Counted from the first letter of the stretch, positions 32,868 through 39,711 are shown. The stretch: 64,000 nucleotides of DNA from Capnocytophaga sputigena (GCF_900446695.1 NZ_UAVP01000003.1:372001-436000); one strand, 5' to 3'. Notes: generated from the sequence alone by a model not told the origin. Numbers and translations: made by a program.

Positions 32868-32921
32868 GTGTTCGGTTTATCTTCGGTTAGTGTTCGCTTA
32901 GTGTTCGGTGCGAGCCGTACG
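32868..32921. repeat. Copy 2 of the dispersed GTGTTCGG repeat
   Basis: This matches the repeat at 6171-6214 with one additional GTGTTCG unit. It overlaps the 3' end of the 126-aa gene at 32898, so the last residues of that protein (TARTARTEH) are repeat-derived. Confidence 0.6.
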
Positions 32922-33278
32922 GGCGGTTATTTTCTTTAGGAGCACACTGGGGTAGTAGTCTAAGATATTGACGGCATAAAGGCTGATAAGGTAAAGCATC
33001 TCTTCTGGGGTGTAGATGCTGATGTCTTGCCCGTAGTGTCGGTGTATGGCTTGCTCAACTATTTCGTACCATTGGTCGTCGTACCAGTTGATTAGTGTGT
33101 CGTGGCGGGTGAGGGTTTTAAGTTGTAGCCCCCGAACCCCCGAAGGGGGACAAGCTAAAAGGTGGGTACACCAATCTATATAGAACTCATAGCGGAGGTT
33201 TTCGTACTGTAGGTAGGTGAGCCCTAATTGGTGGGCGAGGGCGTGGCGATAGGTGATTTGTTGGGGTATTGTATTCAT
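32898..33278 (-). CDS. Phage early hypothetical protein with a repeat insertion
   Basis: The 126-aa mostly helical protein (RHALAHQLGLTYLQYENLRY, PEEMLYLISLYAVNIL) has no recognised family. A C-rich/G-rich palindrome (33129-33149) is inserted in frame, giving CPPSGVRGLQLK at about residues 44-55. The C-terminus is also repeat-derived. It follows the RecA-like ATPase gene with 5 nt between. Confidence 0.5.
   Translation of the reverse strand: MNTIPQQITYRHALAHQLGLTYLQYENLRYEFYIDWCTHLLACPPSGVRGLQLKTLTRHDTLINWYDDQWYEIVEQAIHRHYGQDISIYTPEEMLYLISLYAVNILDYYPSVLLKKITARTARTEH
33129..33149. repeat. C-rich/G-rich palindromic repeat within a coding region
   Basis: CCCCCGAACCCCCGAAGGGGG is of the same class as the elements at 10570, 36518 and 44058. 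Here it lies in frame inside a phage early gene. Confidence 0.6.
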
Positions 33279-33283
33279 AGGTG

Positions 33284-33952
33284 TTAGGGTGTTTTTAAGA
33301 GTTTAAATTCGCGTTCTTGGGCTTTTTCGGCTGAGATGAGATAGGGCTCTAACTCATTGGCTCCAGTACGTGTTTTTTCGATGTAGGCTCGGAAGTCTTT
33401 TACATAAATACGGTTTTGACTAAGCCAGTAGAATTTGTTGGCAACGGCTCCTTTTGGATTCCCCTTACTGTCGGTTTGTGATATGCCAATAAAGAGGGTA
33501 TTAGGAAATGCTTCGATGAGCTTGTTGTATAGTCTTGCAGGTTTTCCATCGAAGCACTCTTGTATACTGTCAATAAATACTATTTTTGGTTGCTGTGGAC
33601 GGTCTAAACGTAGCATCATTTTATCAATACTTTCTTTTTGTAGGTTGTATCGTTTGTTATATTGTTTTAGCCCGTAGCGGTCTAAATTCACAAGTAGCGA
33701 CTTACTTCCATACTCTTCTAAGGAGTTGTATAGTACCTTTTCTTTTTGGCATAGCTCTTTCATTAGTTGAAGGGCGTAAGTGGTTTTGCCGTGCCCTGAA
33801 TCGCCATAGATGAGTAGCGTGCCACTGCGTTCTACTTCACCGAGATGGTCTGCCCATTGAGGCGATAGGTCGATAGTTTTATACTTTTTGCGCGCTAAAT
33901 CTTCGTAGGTATAGGCGCGGGGTATGATTGTTTTTTCGTTATTTTCCATCAT
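33284..33952 (-). CDS. P-loop ATPase (RecA/KaiC-like) of the phage early operon
   Basis: Start chosen at the double Met at 33952 (MMENNEKTIIPRAY, 222 aa), which overlaps the end of MuB. The Walker A motif GDSGHGKT is at 50-57 and Walker B-like PKIVFIDSIQECF comes later, with ISQTDSKGNPKG as a sensor-like segment. The fold resembles RecA/DnaB-type recombination or helicase-loading ATPases. It may help replicative transposition or act like a single-protein recombinase. Its direct coupling to MuA-MuB suggests a replication role. Confidence 0.7.
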   Translation of the reverse strand: MMENNEKTIIPRAYTYEDLARKKYKTIDLSPQWADHLGEVERSGTLLIYGDSGHGKTTYALQLMKELCQKEKVLYNSLEEYGSKSLLVNLDRYGLKQYNKRYNLQKESIDKMMLRLDRPQQPKIVFIDSIQECFDGKPARLYNKLIEAFPNTLFIGISQTDSKGNPKGAVANKFYWLSQNRIYVKDFRAYIEKTRTGANELEPYLISAEKAQEREFKLLKTP

Positions 33953-34829
33953 TGAGTTGTTGTAGGCGTTGCTTTTCAATTTCGGTGCGTACTTTCCTGA
34001 GGCTTCCTGCGGTGTTAGCGTACATTTGTGCAGGGCTGATAGTTGAGCCATTGGCTTGGCTTACTTGGGCTATTTGGCTAAGTAGGAAGGCTTCGATGGC
34101 TTCTTTATCAGAGGGTGGACTTACACGGCTGTATTTGGAGCCGTAACGGTCGAATATTTCGGCATAGCCTACTTTTTTAATACCCTTATTACGGTCGATT
34201 TTAGCTTGCAAACCGTCTGCTCCCATCATATACCAACCGCAAACATATTCGGTAGCATTCCAAAGGCTTTTGAGTTCCAAAAAGGCGTGGTATTCGAGGT
34301 CGCCAGCTTCGTCTAATATTACTAATGGGGTTTCAAGCTGTTTGAGGTAATACACCAAATCTTCATATACTTCGGCGTATCGTCCAGTATAGGTAATGCC
34401 AAACTCTTGAGCGATTTTGCGTATAAGTTTTTGTTTGGTTTTTACTTGAGAACAATCTATATATACGGCGTTTTTGTTTTTACTTACATACACTTTCGCG
34501 GTGTGTGTTTTGCCTATACCTGCGCGGTCGCATAGGATAGCCGAAAGCGAGCGTGTTTGGCAGGCGGTAAGCTGGCTGTAGATGTACTGAAAGGTTTCGG
34601 TCTCTACGGTTACCCAAGGGGCTTCGTCACGAAGCTGCACCTGTAGTTTGCGTGCGATGCTTATCCATTTGGCATCGGATAGCACGCCATCGCGTTCACC
34701 TTTCATTACACGGTTGTACTGGGCACCATTGATGCCAAGACTTTTGGCGTGGTGAGTGTCATAGCGGTAGTTTTGTCGGTTTTCGGCAATTGCTTGTACG
34801 ATTTTTTCTTTTAGGGCTGTGGTTATCAT
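33939..34829 (-). CDS. MuB-like transposition target-selection ATPase
   Basis: The 296-aa AAA ATPase has Walker A GIGKT at 104-108 and Walker B LVILDEAGD at 169-177, plus an N-terminal helix-turn-helix region (KSLGINGAQYNRVMKGERDG). It overlaps the MuA gene by 4 nt. In Mu, MuB binds target DNA, activates MuA and gives target immunity. Length fits the family (Mu MuB is 312 aa). Confidence 0.9.
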   Translation of the reverse strand: MITTALKEKIVQAIAENRQNYRYDTHHAKSLGINGAQYNRVMKGERDGVLSDAKWISIARKLQVQLRDEAPWVTVETETFQYIYSQLTACQTRSLSAILCDRAGIGKTHTAKVYVSKNKNAVYIDCSQVKTKQKLIRKIAQEFGITYTGRYAEVYEDLVYYLKQLETPLVILDEAGDLEYHAFLELKSLWNATEYVCGWYMMGADGLQAKIDRNKGIKKVGYAEIFDRYGSKYSRVSPPSDKEAIEAFLLSQIAQVSQANGSTISPAQMYANTAGSLRKVRTEIEKQRLQQLNDGK

Positions 34830-36871
34830 AAGTCTAATAATGCTTTATTTATGGTTTCTACTTTTGTTTTGCTGTACTCTTGATAGTTGAGTGCGGGTGT
34901 CTCGGTGTAGTCTACTGGTGTGTAGTCTACTTCGGTAGCGGTGGGTATGGGTGTGGTGAGGCTTCCTAAGCGGTTGAGCTTTTGCACTGATTGGGTACGT
35001 ACCATTTGGTCGAACTGGGTAATATAGCTCATTGCTTCAGCATATTGTTGCTCATCGTGCTGAGTCCATTCGGCATTAGCTCGGTTGAAGGTAGGCACAG
35101 GGCTACAAGTGCAAAGAAAGGCTCCGTTTTGGTATAGATACACTTCGGTAATACCGTCCTTATTAGGCAGGTAATAGGCTTCTACTTGGTAGTTGTTGGG
35201 GGCTAATAAGGTAAGTACTTGTGGGTTGGGTAGTTGGTATTTTTGGTATTGTACGGTTACATACTGACTACGGCGTATGGTAGTAGTGGTGCATTTGCCT
35301 ATGTATTGGGCTAAAAGAGCTCGGTTGAGTTGTGGCAAATTAGGGTTTACGTTCTCTAAAAATACCTCCAAACGTGTCTTACCAGGGAAGCGTTGTTGGT
35401 CGGGGTGGGGTTGGTTGTTGTATAGGGTTTGCTCTTGGAGTTCCATTGCCACAATATCATCATAAGAGGCTTTGGCTTCTTTGTAATTGTTGTTGAACTC
35501 GTCGAATATCTTCTGTTGCGTGGTGCGGTTGCTATCACGGCGGGCATAGTGGCGACCTACGTTTTGGTGTCTATCTTTCTCAATGCCGTATTTTTTACCT
35601 CGTATCATTGTCTCAGCATACTTCTCTTGTGAGTTGGTAGGGTTACAGAACCGCACAAACGGAAATAGGTTGTTGGCTTTCAGTAGCCCGTCGGCAAACT
35701 CTCCCGTTAGGTGTCGTTCTACTTCTATCTGCATTGGAGTACCCAAGCCGTAGGAGGTAGTAAACTGAAACATTGAGCGGAAGCAGTCTAAGAAAAGCTC
35801 GGTGTCTTTTTTCTTGCTGTGAGCAATACCTATAAGGGCGGTGCTCATCACATCATAAGCATAGTATGCCATTACTTTGCTGCCGTCGGGTAGCTTGGTG
35901 TGCATTATATCGCGGTCATCAAGGGTTATTTTACTCATTGAGTAGAGAGGTGCGTGGCGGTGAACGTGAGGGCGCAACTTGTGACTAAAATCGTACTCTC
36001 CATTGCGGGCTTTGGCTATGATAAGCTGATTTTCGGCTTTGCTAAGCCATAGTTTTACGGTGCTTTCAGATACCTCTAAGAGGTTGCCATTCTCATCGCA
36101 AAAGTCGGTTTCTACATTAAAGAGTTCACCCGTAGCGCGGTCGAAAAGTTCTATTTCGCCGTATAGAAACTGCTTGTAAATATCGTATACCGAACTGATG
36201 TAAGGTTTATTAGGCATACAGCAGATGGATATAAAGAGGCGTTCCATAGTAGGGGTTACTACCTTGGCGTTGTCGGAGCCCTCGCCCTTGTGAATAAAGG
36301 TAGCGTAACGCTCGGTAAGGAATTGGTTGTATTTGCGTTGTAGGCTTCGTGGGTTGTTAGGTAATGAGAAACTCCACTTTTCGGGGTTTAGGGCGTTCAC
36401 CGCTTCGCTGATGTTTTGCCATATTTGGGTTTTGCGCTTACCAAAGGCTTTGGCAGTGAGCGGACGGCTTTTAAGTAGCGTTTCGATGGCACCCAGTATC
36501 ATAGCGGAGGTGGCTTTCTCCCTCTGCTGTGGGAGGGGGAGTGATTTGCCGTTAGGTTTGCGATGCTCGGCAAAGAAGTTGATGGCTTCGGGATCGGGTA
36601 CAATATACTCTTCTAATACATTGGTAACGATGTGAGCCTCCTCGGGCTTGCCGAGCATACGCACGCAAAATTCTTTAACATTCACACCTTTCACTACGGG
36701 GAGGCTCTCAAAGGCTACCCACGCTTCATTACCTTGTCCTTTGCCCGCTTGGGTAACTTGGAGCTTACCACGCTGACTGTACGATTTGTAGGTGTTGTAG
36801 CTCATTACTTTCCAATCGTCATACAATAGGCGTGCGGGGATAGATAATATGTTATTTTGGAATGCGTACAT
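34826..36871 (-). CDS. MuA-like DDE transposase
   Basis: I chose ATG at 36871 (MYAFQNNILSIPARLLYDDW, 681 aa). The longer frame to 36925 would run through a structured element. The N-terminal region suits DNA binding. The catalytic core lies around 310-450: KVMAYYAYDVMSTALIG, then IEVERHLTGEF and NPTNSQEKYAE, which carries the final Glu. The second acidic residue appears as Glu in IEVERHL rather than Asp, a variant I have seen in Bacteroidetes Mu-like transposases. A C-rich repeat is encoded in frame at 36518-36541 (PLPQQREK). The C-terminal region would contact MuB. Confidence 0.9.
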   Translation of the reverse strand: MYAFQNNILSIPARLLYDDWKVMSYNTYKSYSQRGKLQVTQAGKGQGNEAWVAFESLPVVKGVNVKEFCVRMLGKPEEAHIVTNVLEEYIVPDPEAINFFAEHRKPNGKSLPLPQQREKATSAMILGAIETLLKSRPLTAKAFGKRKTQIWQNISEAVNALNPEKWSFSLPNNPRSLQRKYNQFLTERYATFIHKGEGSDNAKVVTPTMERLFISICCMPNKPYISSVYDIYKQFLYGEIELFDRATGELFNVETDFCDENGNLLEVSESTVKLWLSKAENQLIIAKARNGEYDFSHKLRPHVHRHAPLYSMSKITLDDRDIMHTKLPDGSKVMAYYAYDVMSTALIGIAHSKKKDTELFLDCFRSMFQFTTSYGLGTPMQIEVERHLTGEFADGLLKANNLFPFVRFCNPTNSQEKYAETMIRGKKYGIEKDRHQNVGRHYARRDSNRTTQQKIFDEFNNNYKEAKASYDDIVAMELQEQTLYNNQPHPDQQRFPGKTRLEVFLENVNPNLPQLNRALLAQYIGKCTTTTIRRSQYVTVQYQKYQLPNPQVLTLLAPNNYQVEAYYLPNKDGITEVYLYQNGAFLCTCSPVPTFNRANAEWTQHDEQQYAEAMSYITQFDQMVRTQSVQKLNRLGSLTTPIPTATEVDYTPVDYTETPALNYQEYSKTKVETINKALLDL
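36518..36541. repeat. C-rich/G-rich palindromic repeat within the transposase gene
   Basis: CTCCCTCT and GGGAGGGGG halves form a hairpin related to the elements at 10570, 33129 and 44058. It is translated in frame in the MuA-like protein, apparently in a linker before the catalytic core. Confidence 0.55.
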
Positions 36872-36903
36872 AGTTTTGTTTTTTTTTGGCGTTTTGCCTT
36901 GCT

Positions 36904-36957
36904 CCCCAAGGTGATTTTGCTTCACCAGCAGTTGCTGACAGTCGTACTGACTTGGGG
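36904..36957 (-). ncRNA. Perfect 54-nt four-way-junction element in the transposase leader
   Basis: An outer stem CCCCAAG (36904-36910) / CTTGGGG (36951-36957) encloses three contiguous perfect hairpins: GTGA/TCAC with a 7-nt loop, CAGC/GCTG with a 4-nt loop, and CAGT/ACTG with a 3-nt loop. All 19 base pairs are Watson-Crick and only two bases are unpaired between helices. It ends 33 nt before the ATG of the MuA-like gene. As RNA it could control translation, as DNA it could extrude a cruciform. It is too short to be a tRNA. Confidence 0.6.
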
Positions 36958-37000
36958 AAAAACAACAATAAAATCAAAATATAAAAAACGTGATGTAATG

Positions 37001-37135
37001 TTATTGGCAGTACTTCACTGGTTTGTGATAGTCTATTTTTTCGCGTTTCACTACCATACCTAAGAAGGTAGTGCGTATCTCTCTGCCGATGATGAGGAAG
37101 TCCTCATTAATTAGGTAAATGGTTTTTACTTTCAT
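37001..37135 (-). CDS. Small phage early protein (44 aa)
   Basis: ATG at 37135 begins MKVKTIYLINEDFLIIG and the frame ends with TAA at 37001, 44 residues. The sequence looks like a compact beta-rich small protein (EIRTTFLGMVVKREK). It is preceded by the typical ATTTTAAA leader seen before its neighbours and fits between the 61-aa gene and the transposase leader. Confidence 0.5.
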   Translation of the reverse strand: MKVKTIYLINEDFLIIGREIRTTFLGMVVKREKIDYHKPVKYCQ

Positions 37136-37162
37136 TTTAAATAGGGTTTAAAAGGTTTTAAA

Positions 37163-37348
37163 TTATTCTTTTATGGGTTCCAAACATTCTACGTTGTAGA
37201 TACCTACACTGTTATCGGCAAAGGTTACAATGCCTAACTCTAAATCTCCACGGGTACATACCCCCGTTAATACGCCTACTTGCCCTGTTTTACCGTAAGG
37301 GTCTGTGGTGATAAAAGGCGATACTCTTACTTTGTTTCCTACTTTCAT
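37163..37348 (-). CDS. Small phage early protein, SH3/KOW-like
   Basis: The 61-aa beta-rich protein (MKVGNKVRVSP, GQVGVLTGVCTRG, LGIVTFADNSVGIY) resembles a single SH3-like or KOW barrel. It is the second gene of the early operon, 3 nt after the Cro/Ner-like gene. Function unknown. Confidence 0.6.
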   Translation of the reverse strand: MKVGNKVRVSPFITTDPYGKTGQVGVLTGVCTRGDLELGIVTFADNSVGIYNVECLEPIKE

Positions 37349-37351
37349 AGC

Positions 37352-37558
37352 TTACTCGTTTAAAAATTCTTTTACTTTATTTTCAGAAGGGGCGACCATA
37401 CTCTGGTAGTCCTTTCTGATTTTATCGGCTGAGAGGCTGGTGCGCTCTCCACTTACACACTGGCGAATGTATCGCCCAGAGAAACCGTGTTTCTCAATCA
37501 ATGCATTTATTACGCTCGCATTGTACTTGTTATACTTTTTTTTCTTACTTTTGTCCAT
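37352..37558 (-). CDS. Cro/Ner-like DNA-binding protein
   Basis: The 68-aa basic protein has a helix-turn-helix pattern (NALIEKHGFSGRYIRQCVSGER at about 18-39, split around the turn). It is the first gene of the leftward early operon and is read away from the repressor, as ner is in Mu or cro in lambda. It probably represses early or repressor transcription. The early promoter is 27 nt upstream at 37585-37616. Confidence 0.7.
   Translation of the reverse strand: MDKSKKKKYNKYNASVINALIEKHGFSGRYIRQCVSGERTSLSADKIRKDYQSMVAPSENKVKEFLNE
37546..37553 (+). promoter_or_regulatory. Candidate repressor promoter -7 box
   Basis: TACTTTTG on the + strand, 67 nt before the repressor ATG. The -33 element is poor (TTG at 16 or 22 bp). 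If used, the repressor transcript and the leftward early transcript start facing each other and overlap. Confidence 0.35.
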
Positions 37559-37584
37559 TGTTACTTATTGTTCCAATTCTGGCG

Positions 37585-37616
37585 CAAAGGTATGTCAAAA
37601 TTTTATCGCTACAAAA
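37585..37616 (-). promoter_or_regulatory. Leftward early promoter of the prophage
   Basis: On the minus strand TTTTG (37616-37612), 19 bp, TACCTTTG (37592-37585), an exact Bacteroidetes-type promoter upstream of the Cro/Ner-like gene and the transposition operon. It overlaps the first of the operator-like repeats. Confidence 0.7.
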
Positions 37617-37640
37617 TATTATGGACAAAATTTTAGCACC
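37594..37640. promoter_or_regulatory. Operator-like direct repeats
   Basis: GTCAAAATTTTATCGC (37594-37609) and GACAAAATTTTAGCAC (37624-37639) share G-N-CAAAATTTTA-N-C-R-C and are 30 bp apart, about three helical turns. The first lies in the early promoter spacer and the second over the repressor start codon. A third related site (CCAAAATTTTGTCAA) lies near 37773 inside the repressor gene. They are likely binding sites for the repressor or the Cro/Ner-like protein. Confidence 0.55.
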
Positions 37641-38472
37641 AATTAAACAAAGAATACTTCAATATGTTGATTATAAACAGATTGAGAGGAAAAATTTTTT
37701 CGGCGAATTGAATGTTGCCACTTCAAATTTTAGAGGAAACGCTCTTTATAGCGAAGTAGGAGGTGATGTTATCGCCAAAATTTTGTCAAACCATCCTAAA
37801 TTAAATGCAGAATGGTTGCTCACTGGAAATGGCGAAATGCTTAAAGGTGAGAGGGCTACAGAAGTAATAAAAACACCTCGTGTGGAAATTATTGAGCCTA
37901 TAAAGGTAGAGGGGCGTAGTTTAATGCCTAAAGTAGTTGTAGTAGATGATAGAGATAATGACCGTATTCCATTAGTGTCCATAAAAGCCCAAGCGGGCTA
38001 TCTTAAGGGCTATGATGATAGCAATTATATTGAGGAGCTACCTACATACAGTGTCCCAGATATGCGAAATGGTACATATCGTATGTTTCAAGTGAGCGGT
38101 TTTTCTATGTACCCCACCTTACAGGACGGTAGTTACGTAATAGGTAAATTTGTTGAAAATTGGGAGTGGTTGAGTGATAATAGGGTATGTGTAGTTGTCA
38201 CAGAATGTGATGGGATAATCGTAAAGAGGGTAACAAATAGGGCAAGGGAAAAAGGGTTCCTTTATTGTAAGTCTGATAATAGAGATTACAAACATATTAC
38301 TGTAAGAGTAGAGGATATAAGGGAAATATGGGAGTGTCAAGCTCATATATCTTTTGAGTTCTTAGACCCAGTTACCAACTATCAGAAAATTGCAGAACTT
38401 GAAGTGAACGTATCGGAATTGCAGGATAAGGTGAAAAACTTGGAGACACAACTATTACCCGAACATACCTAA
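37621..38472 (+). CDS. Prophage repressor, HTH plus S24 peptidase-like domain
   Basis: Start chosen at ATG 37621 (MDKILAPIKQRILQYV, 283 aa), since the frame further upstream overlaps the Cro/Ner gene and the promoter. The N-terminal HTH lies within 1-75. The S24/LexA-like domain has catalytic Ser162 in SGFSMYPTL and Lys202 in GIIVKRV. A possible Ala-Gly cleavage site is at 125-126. The C-terminus (260-283) is a coiled coil. Autocleavage after DNA damage would link induction to SOS. Divergent from the early operon. Confidence 0.85.
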   Translation: MDKILAPIKQRILQYVDYKQIERKNFFGELNVATSNFRGNALYSEVGGDVIAKILSNHPKLNAEWLLTGNGEMLKGERATEVIKTPRVEIIEPIKVEGRSLMPKVVVVDDRDNDRIPLVSIKAQAGYLKGYDDSNYIEELPTYSVPDMRNGTYRMFQVSGFSMYPTLQDGSYVIGKFVENWEWLSDNRVCVVVTECDGIIVKRVTNRAREKGFLYCKSDNRDYKHITVRVEDIREIWECQAHISFEFLDPVTNYQKIAELEVNVSELQDKVKNLETQLLPEHT

Positions 38473-38556
38473 TATATAGGGGAGAAAAGGAGTATAAATA
38501 ATAAAAAAAACAACTTTTATGATAACAGTATTAAACATTATTGCCCTATTATAAAT

Positions 38557-38772
38557 ATGGTAGGGCTTGTTCTTATTTTTCGTTATGGCATTAGCCCAAT
38601 GACACCAAAGAGTGGTAGAATATACTTATACCAACGAGAAGCATTGGAGAAACAAAATACCCCAATGCACGAAAAAGAAAGAAGATATAAGAGGCTTTCT
38701 GTTTTAGGTTTGTATTTAAGCCTCTTAGGTATGGCTATGCAAATGTTATTACTTCTCGTAACGCTCTTTTAA
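38557..38772 (+). CDS. Small membrane protein downstream of the repressor
   Basis: The 71-aa protein has one hydrophobic segment at the N-terminus (MVGLVLIFRYG) and a longer one at the C-terminus (LSVLGLYLSLLGMAMQMLLL), with a basic loop between. Such small proteins beside phage repressors often act in superinfection exclusion, but nothing here proves it. Its 3' end overlaps the convergent gene by 24 nt. Confidence 0.5.
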   Translation: MVGLVLIFRYGISPMTPKSGRIYLYQREALEKQNTPMHEKERRYKRLSVLGLYLSLLGMAMQMLLLLVTLF

Positions 38773-38931
38773 GCCCATAATCAGTAGTATTGTAAAGCCT
38801 ACAACGCCTACTAAAGTACCTATATAGGCTATATTTCCCCTTATATAGGCAAATATTGTCATAGCTAATGACAAACACAAAATTATGCTTATAAGTACAA
38901 GCACAGCAGTTTCTTTAAGTCCTCCACCCAT
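38749..38931 (-). CDS. Small two-TM membrane protein
   Basis: The 60-aa protein has two hydrophobic helices (about 8-27 and 35-52) and a charged tail. A promoter (TTG, 20 bp, TACCTTTG) lies directly upstream on the minus strand at about 38958-38988, supporting a real gene. It is convergent with and overlaps the 71-aa gene. Possibly a lysogeny-expressed moron. Confidence 0.5.
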   Translation of the reverse strand: MGGGLKETAVLVLISIILCLSLAMTIFAYIRGNIAYIGTLVGVVGFTILLIMGLKERYEK

Positions 38932-39207
38932 AATATACTTATTTATTTTGGTACAAAGGTAAGACTTTTATTCTAAACTGGCAATAGTAAAGGGAAGGTA
39001 GTTATATAGTAGCAAAGGGGGTAGAAAGTGCAGGAGAAACTATACCCTTTTTATATATTTTTAAAATAAAATACTAATAATCAGCATTTTATATGAAAAT
39101 AAACTATAAAAAGCACTATAATACACCCCCCTCCATTCAATAAAAAAGCCTATTGGTTGCACAAAAAAGAGGGTATAACCTACTCCACTACCCTAAAAAT
39201 AGCCAAA

Positions 39208-39243
39208 AACTGCACCCCTAACTGCACCCCTAACTGCACCCCT
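39208..39243. repeat. 12-bp tandem repeat, three units
   Basis: AACTGCACCCCT is repeated three times exactly. It lies in the phage left-end region between the small membrane genes and the terminal repeats. An open frame across it would encode NCTP three times, but I do not regard that frame as a gene. Confidence 0.75.
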
Positions 39244-39381
39244 AATACTAAAAAGAGGGTATTTTTAGGCTTGGGTGGGTGGGTACCTTTTGGGGCTATT
39301 TTCTGCCCTTCTGGAGGTAGCTTTAGCGGTAACTATAAGGCACAAAAAAACGCCCTAAATGGGCGTATTTGTTGGGGTTTT

Positions 39382-39474
39382 GGTAATTATTAGGGTATAT
39401 ATACCCGCCAATGGTAATTACTTCTATTTAAATGGTAGTTATCGGGCAATTACTCGGTAATTAAATGGTAATTA
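39382..39474 (+). repeat. Helically phased array of GGTAATTA octamers
   Basis: Exact GGTAATTA starts at 39382, 39413, 39456 and 39467, with one-base variants at 39434 (GGTAGTTA) and 39445 (GGCAATTA). The steps are 31, 21, 11, 11 and 11 bp, all close to whole helical turns, so all sites face the same side of the DNA. It lies 66-158 bp inside the inferred left end, where Mu carries transposase sites. Confidence 0.65.
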
Positions 39475-39487
39475 AATGCAGTTTTTT

Positions 39488-39501
39488 GTACATTTCATTT
39501 T
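39488..39501 (-). repeat. Phage left-end repeat, putative transposase-binding site
   Basis: AAAATGAAATGTAC on the minus strand differs by one base from the two right-end repeats at 4396 and 4418 and is inverted relative to them, as expected for ends of a transposable phage. It is 39 bp from the inferred end, farther than at the right end. Confidence 0.5.
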
Positions 39502-39540
39502 CCTGCTTTTTGGGGCGTTTTTTGTTGTAACCCCTTATTT

Positions 39541-39590
39541 TATATAGGCTTTTGGGGCTTTTTTGCTTTTGTTAGTTTAGTATGTTTCAT
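39541..39590 (-). pseudogene. First 16 codons of the split C5-methyltransferase gene
   Basis: ATG at 39590 reads MKHTKLTKAKKPQKPI and then TA before the phage sequence. Continued with the fragment at 4387 it becomes KPIYIDLFCGIGG in frame. A consensus promoter is upstream at 39649-39680. Alone the piece would terminate at once in phage sequence (TAA). Confidence 0.75.
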
Positions 39591-39648
39591 ATTACTGCCT
39601 ATATATGACAGCTATTTCTTCCATTTTGAAAAATGTTTTTTTCGAGTA

Positions 39649-39680
39649 CAAAAGTAAGAAAGAATATTTTAACCACAAAA
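39649..39680 (-). promoter_or_regulatory. Promoter of the split methyltransferase cassette
   Basis: On the minus strand TTTTG (39680-39676), 19 bp, TACTTTTG (39656-39649). The predicted start is about 50 nt before the ATG at 39590. With the prophage in place this promoter reads into the phage left end and is cut off from the methyltransferase, DUF262 and HEPN genes. Confidence 0.7.
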
Positions 39681-39711
39681 ATATATACATAAATTTTTAC
39701 AAAACCAAAAA

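Larger units (their letters stand above)
4390..39540. mobile_element. Mu-like transposable prophage (about 35.1 kb) inserted in a DNA methyltransferase gene
   Basis: Gene content is Mu-like: S24 repressor, Cro/Ner-like protein, MuA-type transposase, MuB-type ATPase, DUF3164, gp36/gp37-like proteins, DUF935 portal, MuF, virion morphogenesis protein, contractile tail, spanin and DNA modification genes at the right end. Boundaries come from the split methyltransferase: TATA is present at both junctions (4386-4389 and 39541-39544), compatible with a short target duplication. If the usual 5-bp Mu duplication applies, one base has diverged. Conserved repeats AAAAYGAAATGTAC sit near both ends in inverted orientation. 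I do not see TG...CA termini, so the exact ends are uncertain by a few bases. The repressor/transposase end is on the right of the window. Confidence 0.85.
38990..39540. other. Phage left-end control region without convincing genes
   Basis: About 550 bp holding the 12-bp tandem repeat, a perfect 14-bp palindrome GGGTATATATACCC (39393-39406), the phased GGTAATTA array and the single end repeat at 39488-39501. The short + frame at 39157-39393 is low-complexity and unsupported by a promoter. Confidence 0.5.

Noticed and set aside
36904-36957. Cloverleaf-like fold considered as a tRNA
   Set aside because: Only 54 nt, with no T-loop GTTCRA, no U8/purine 9 pattern and no anticodon-loop consensus.
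39157-39393. 78-codon + strand frame encoding repeated NCTP
   Set aside because: It is made from the 12-bp tandem repeat and low-complexity flanks, with no promoter nearby and no recognisable protein pattern.
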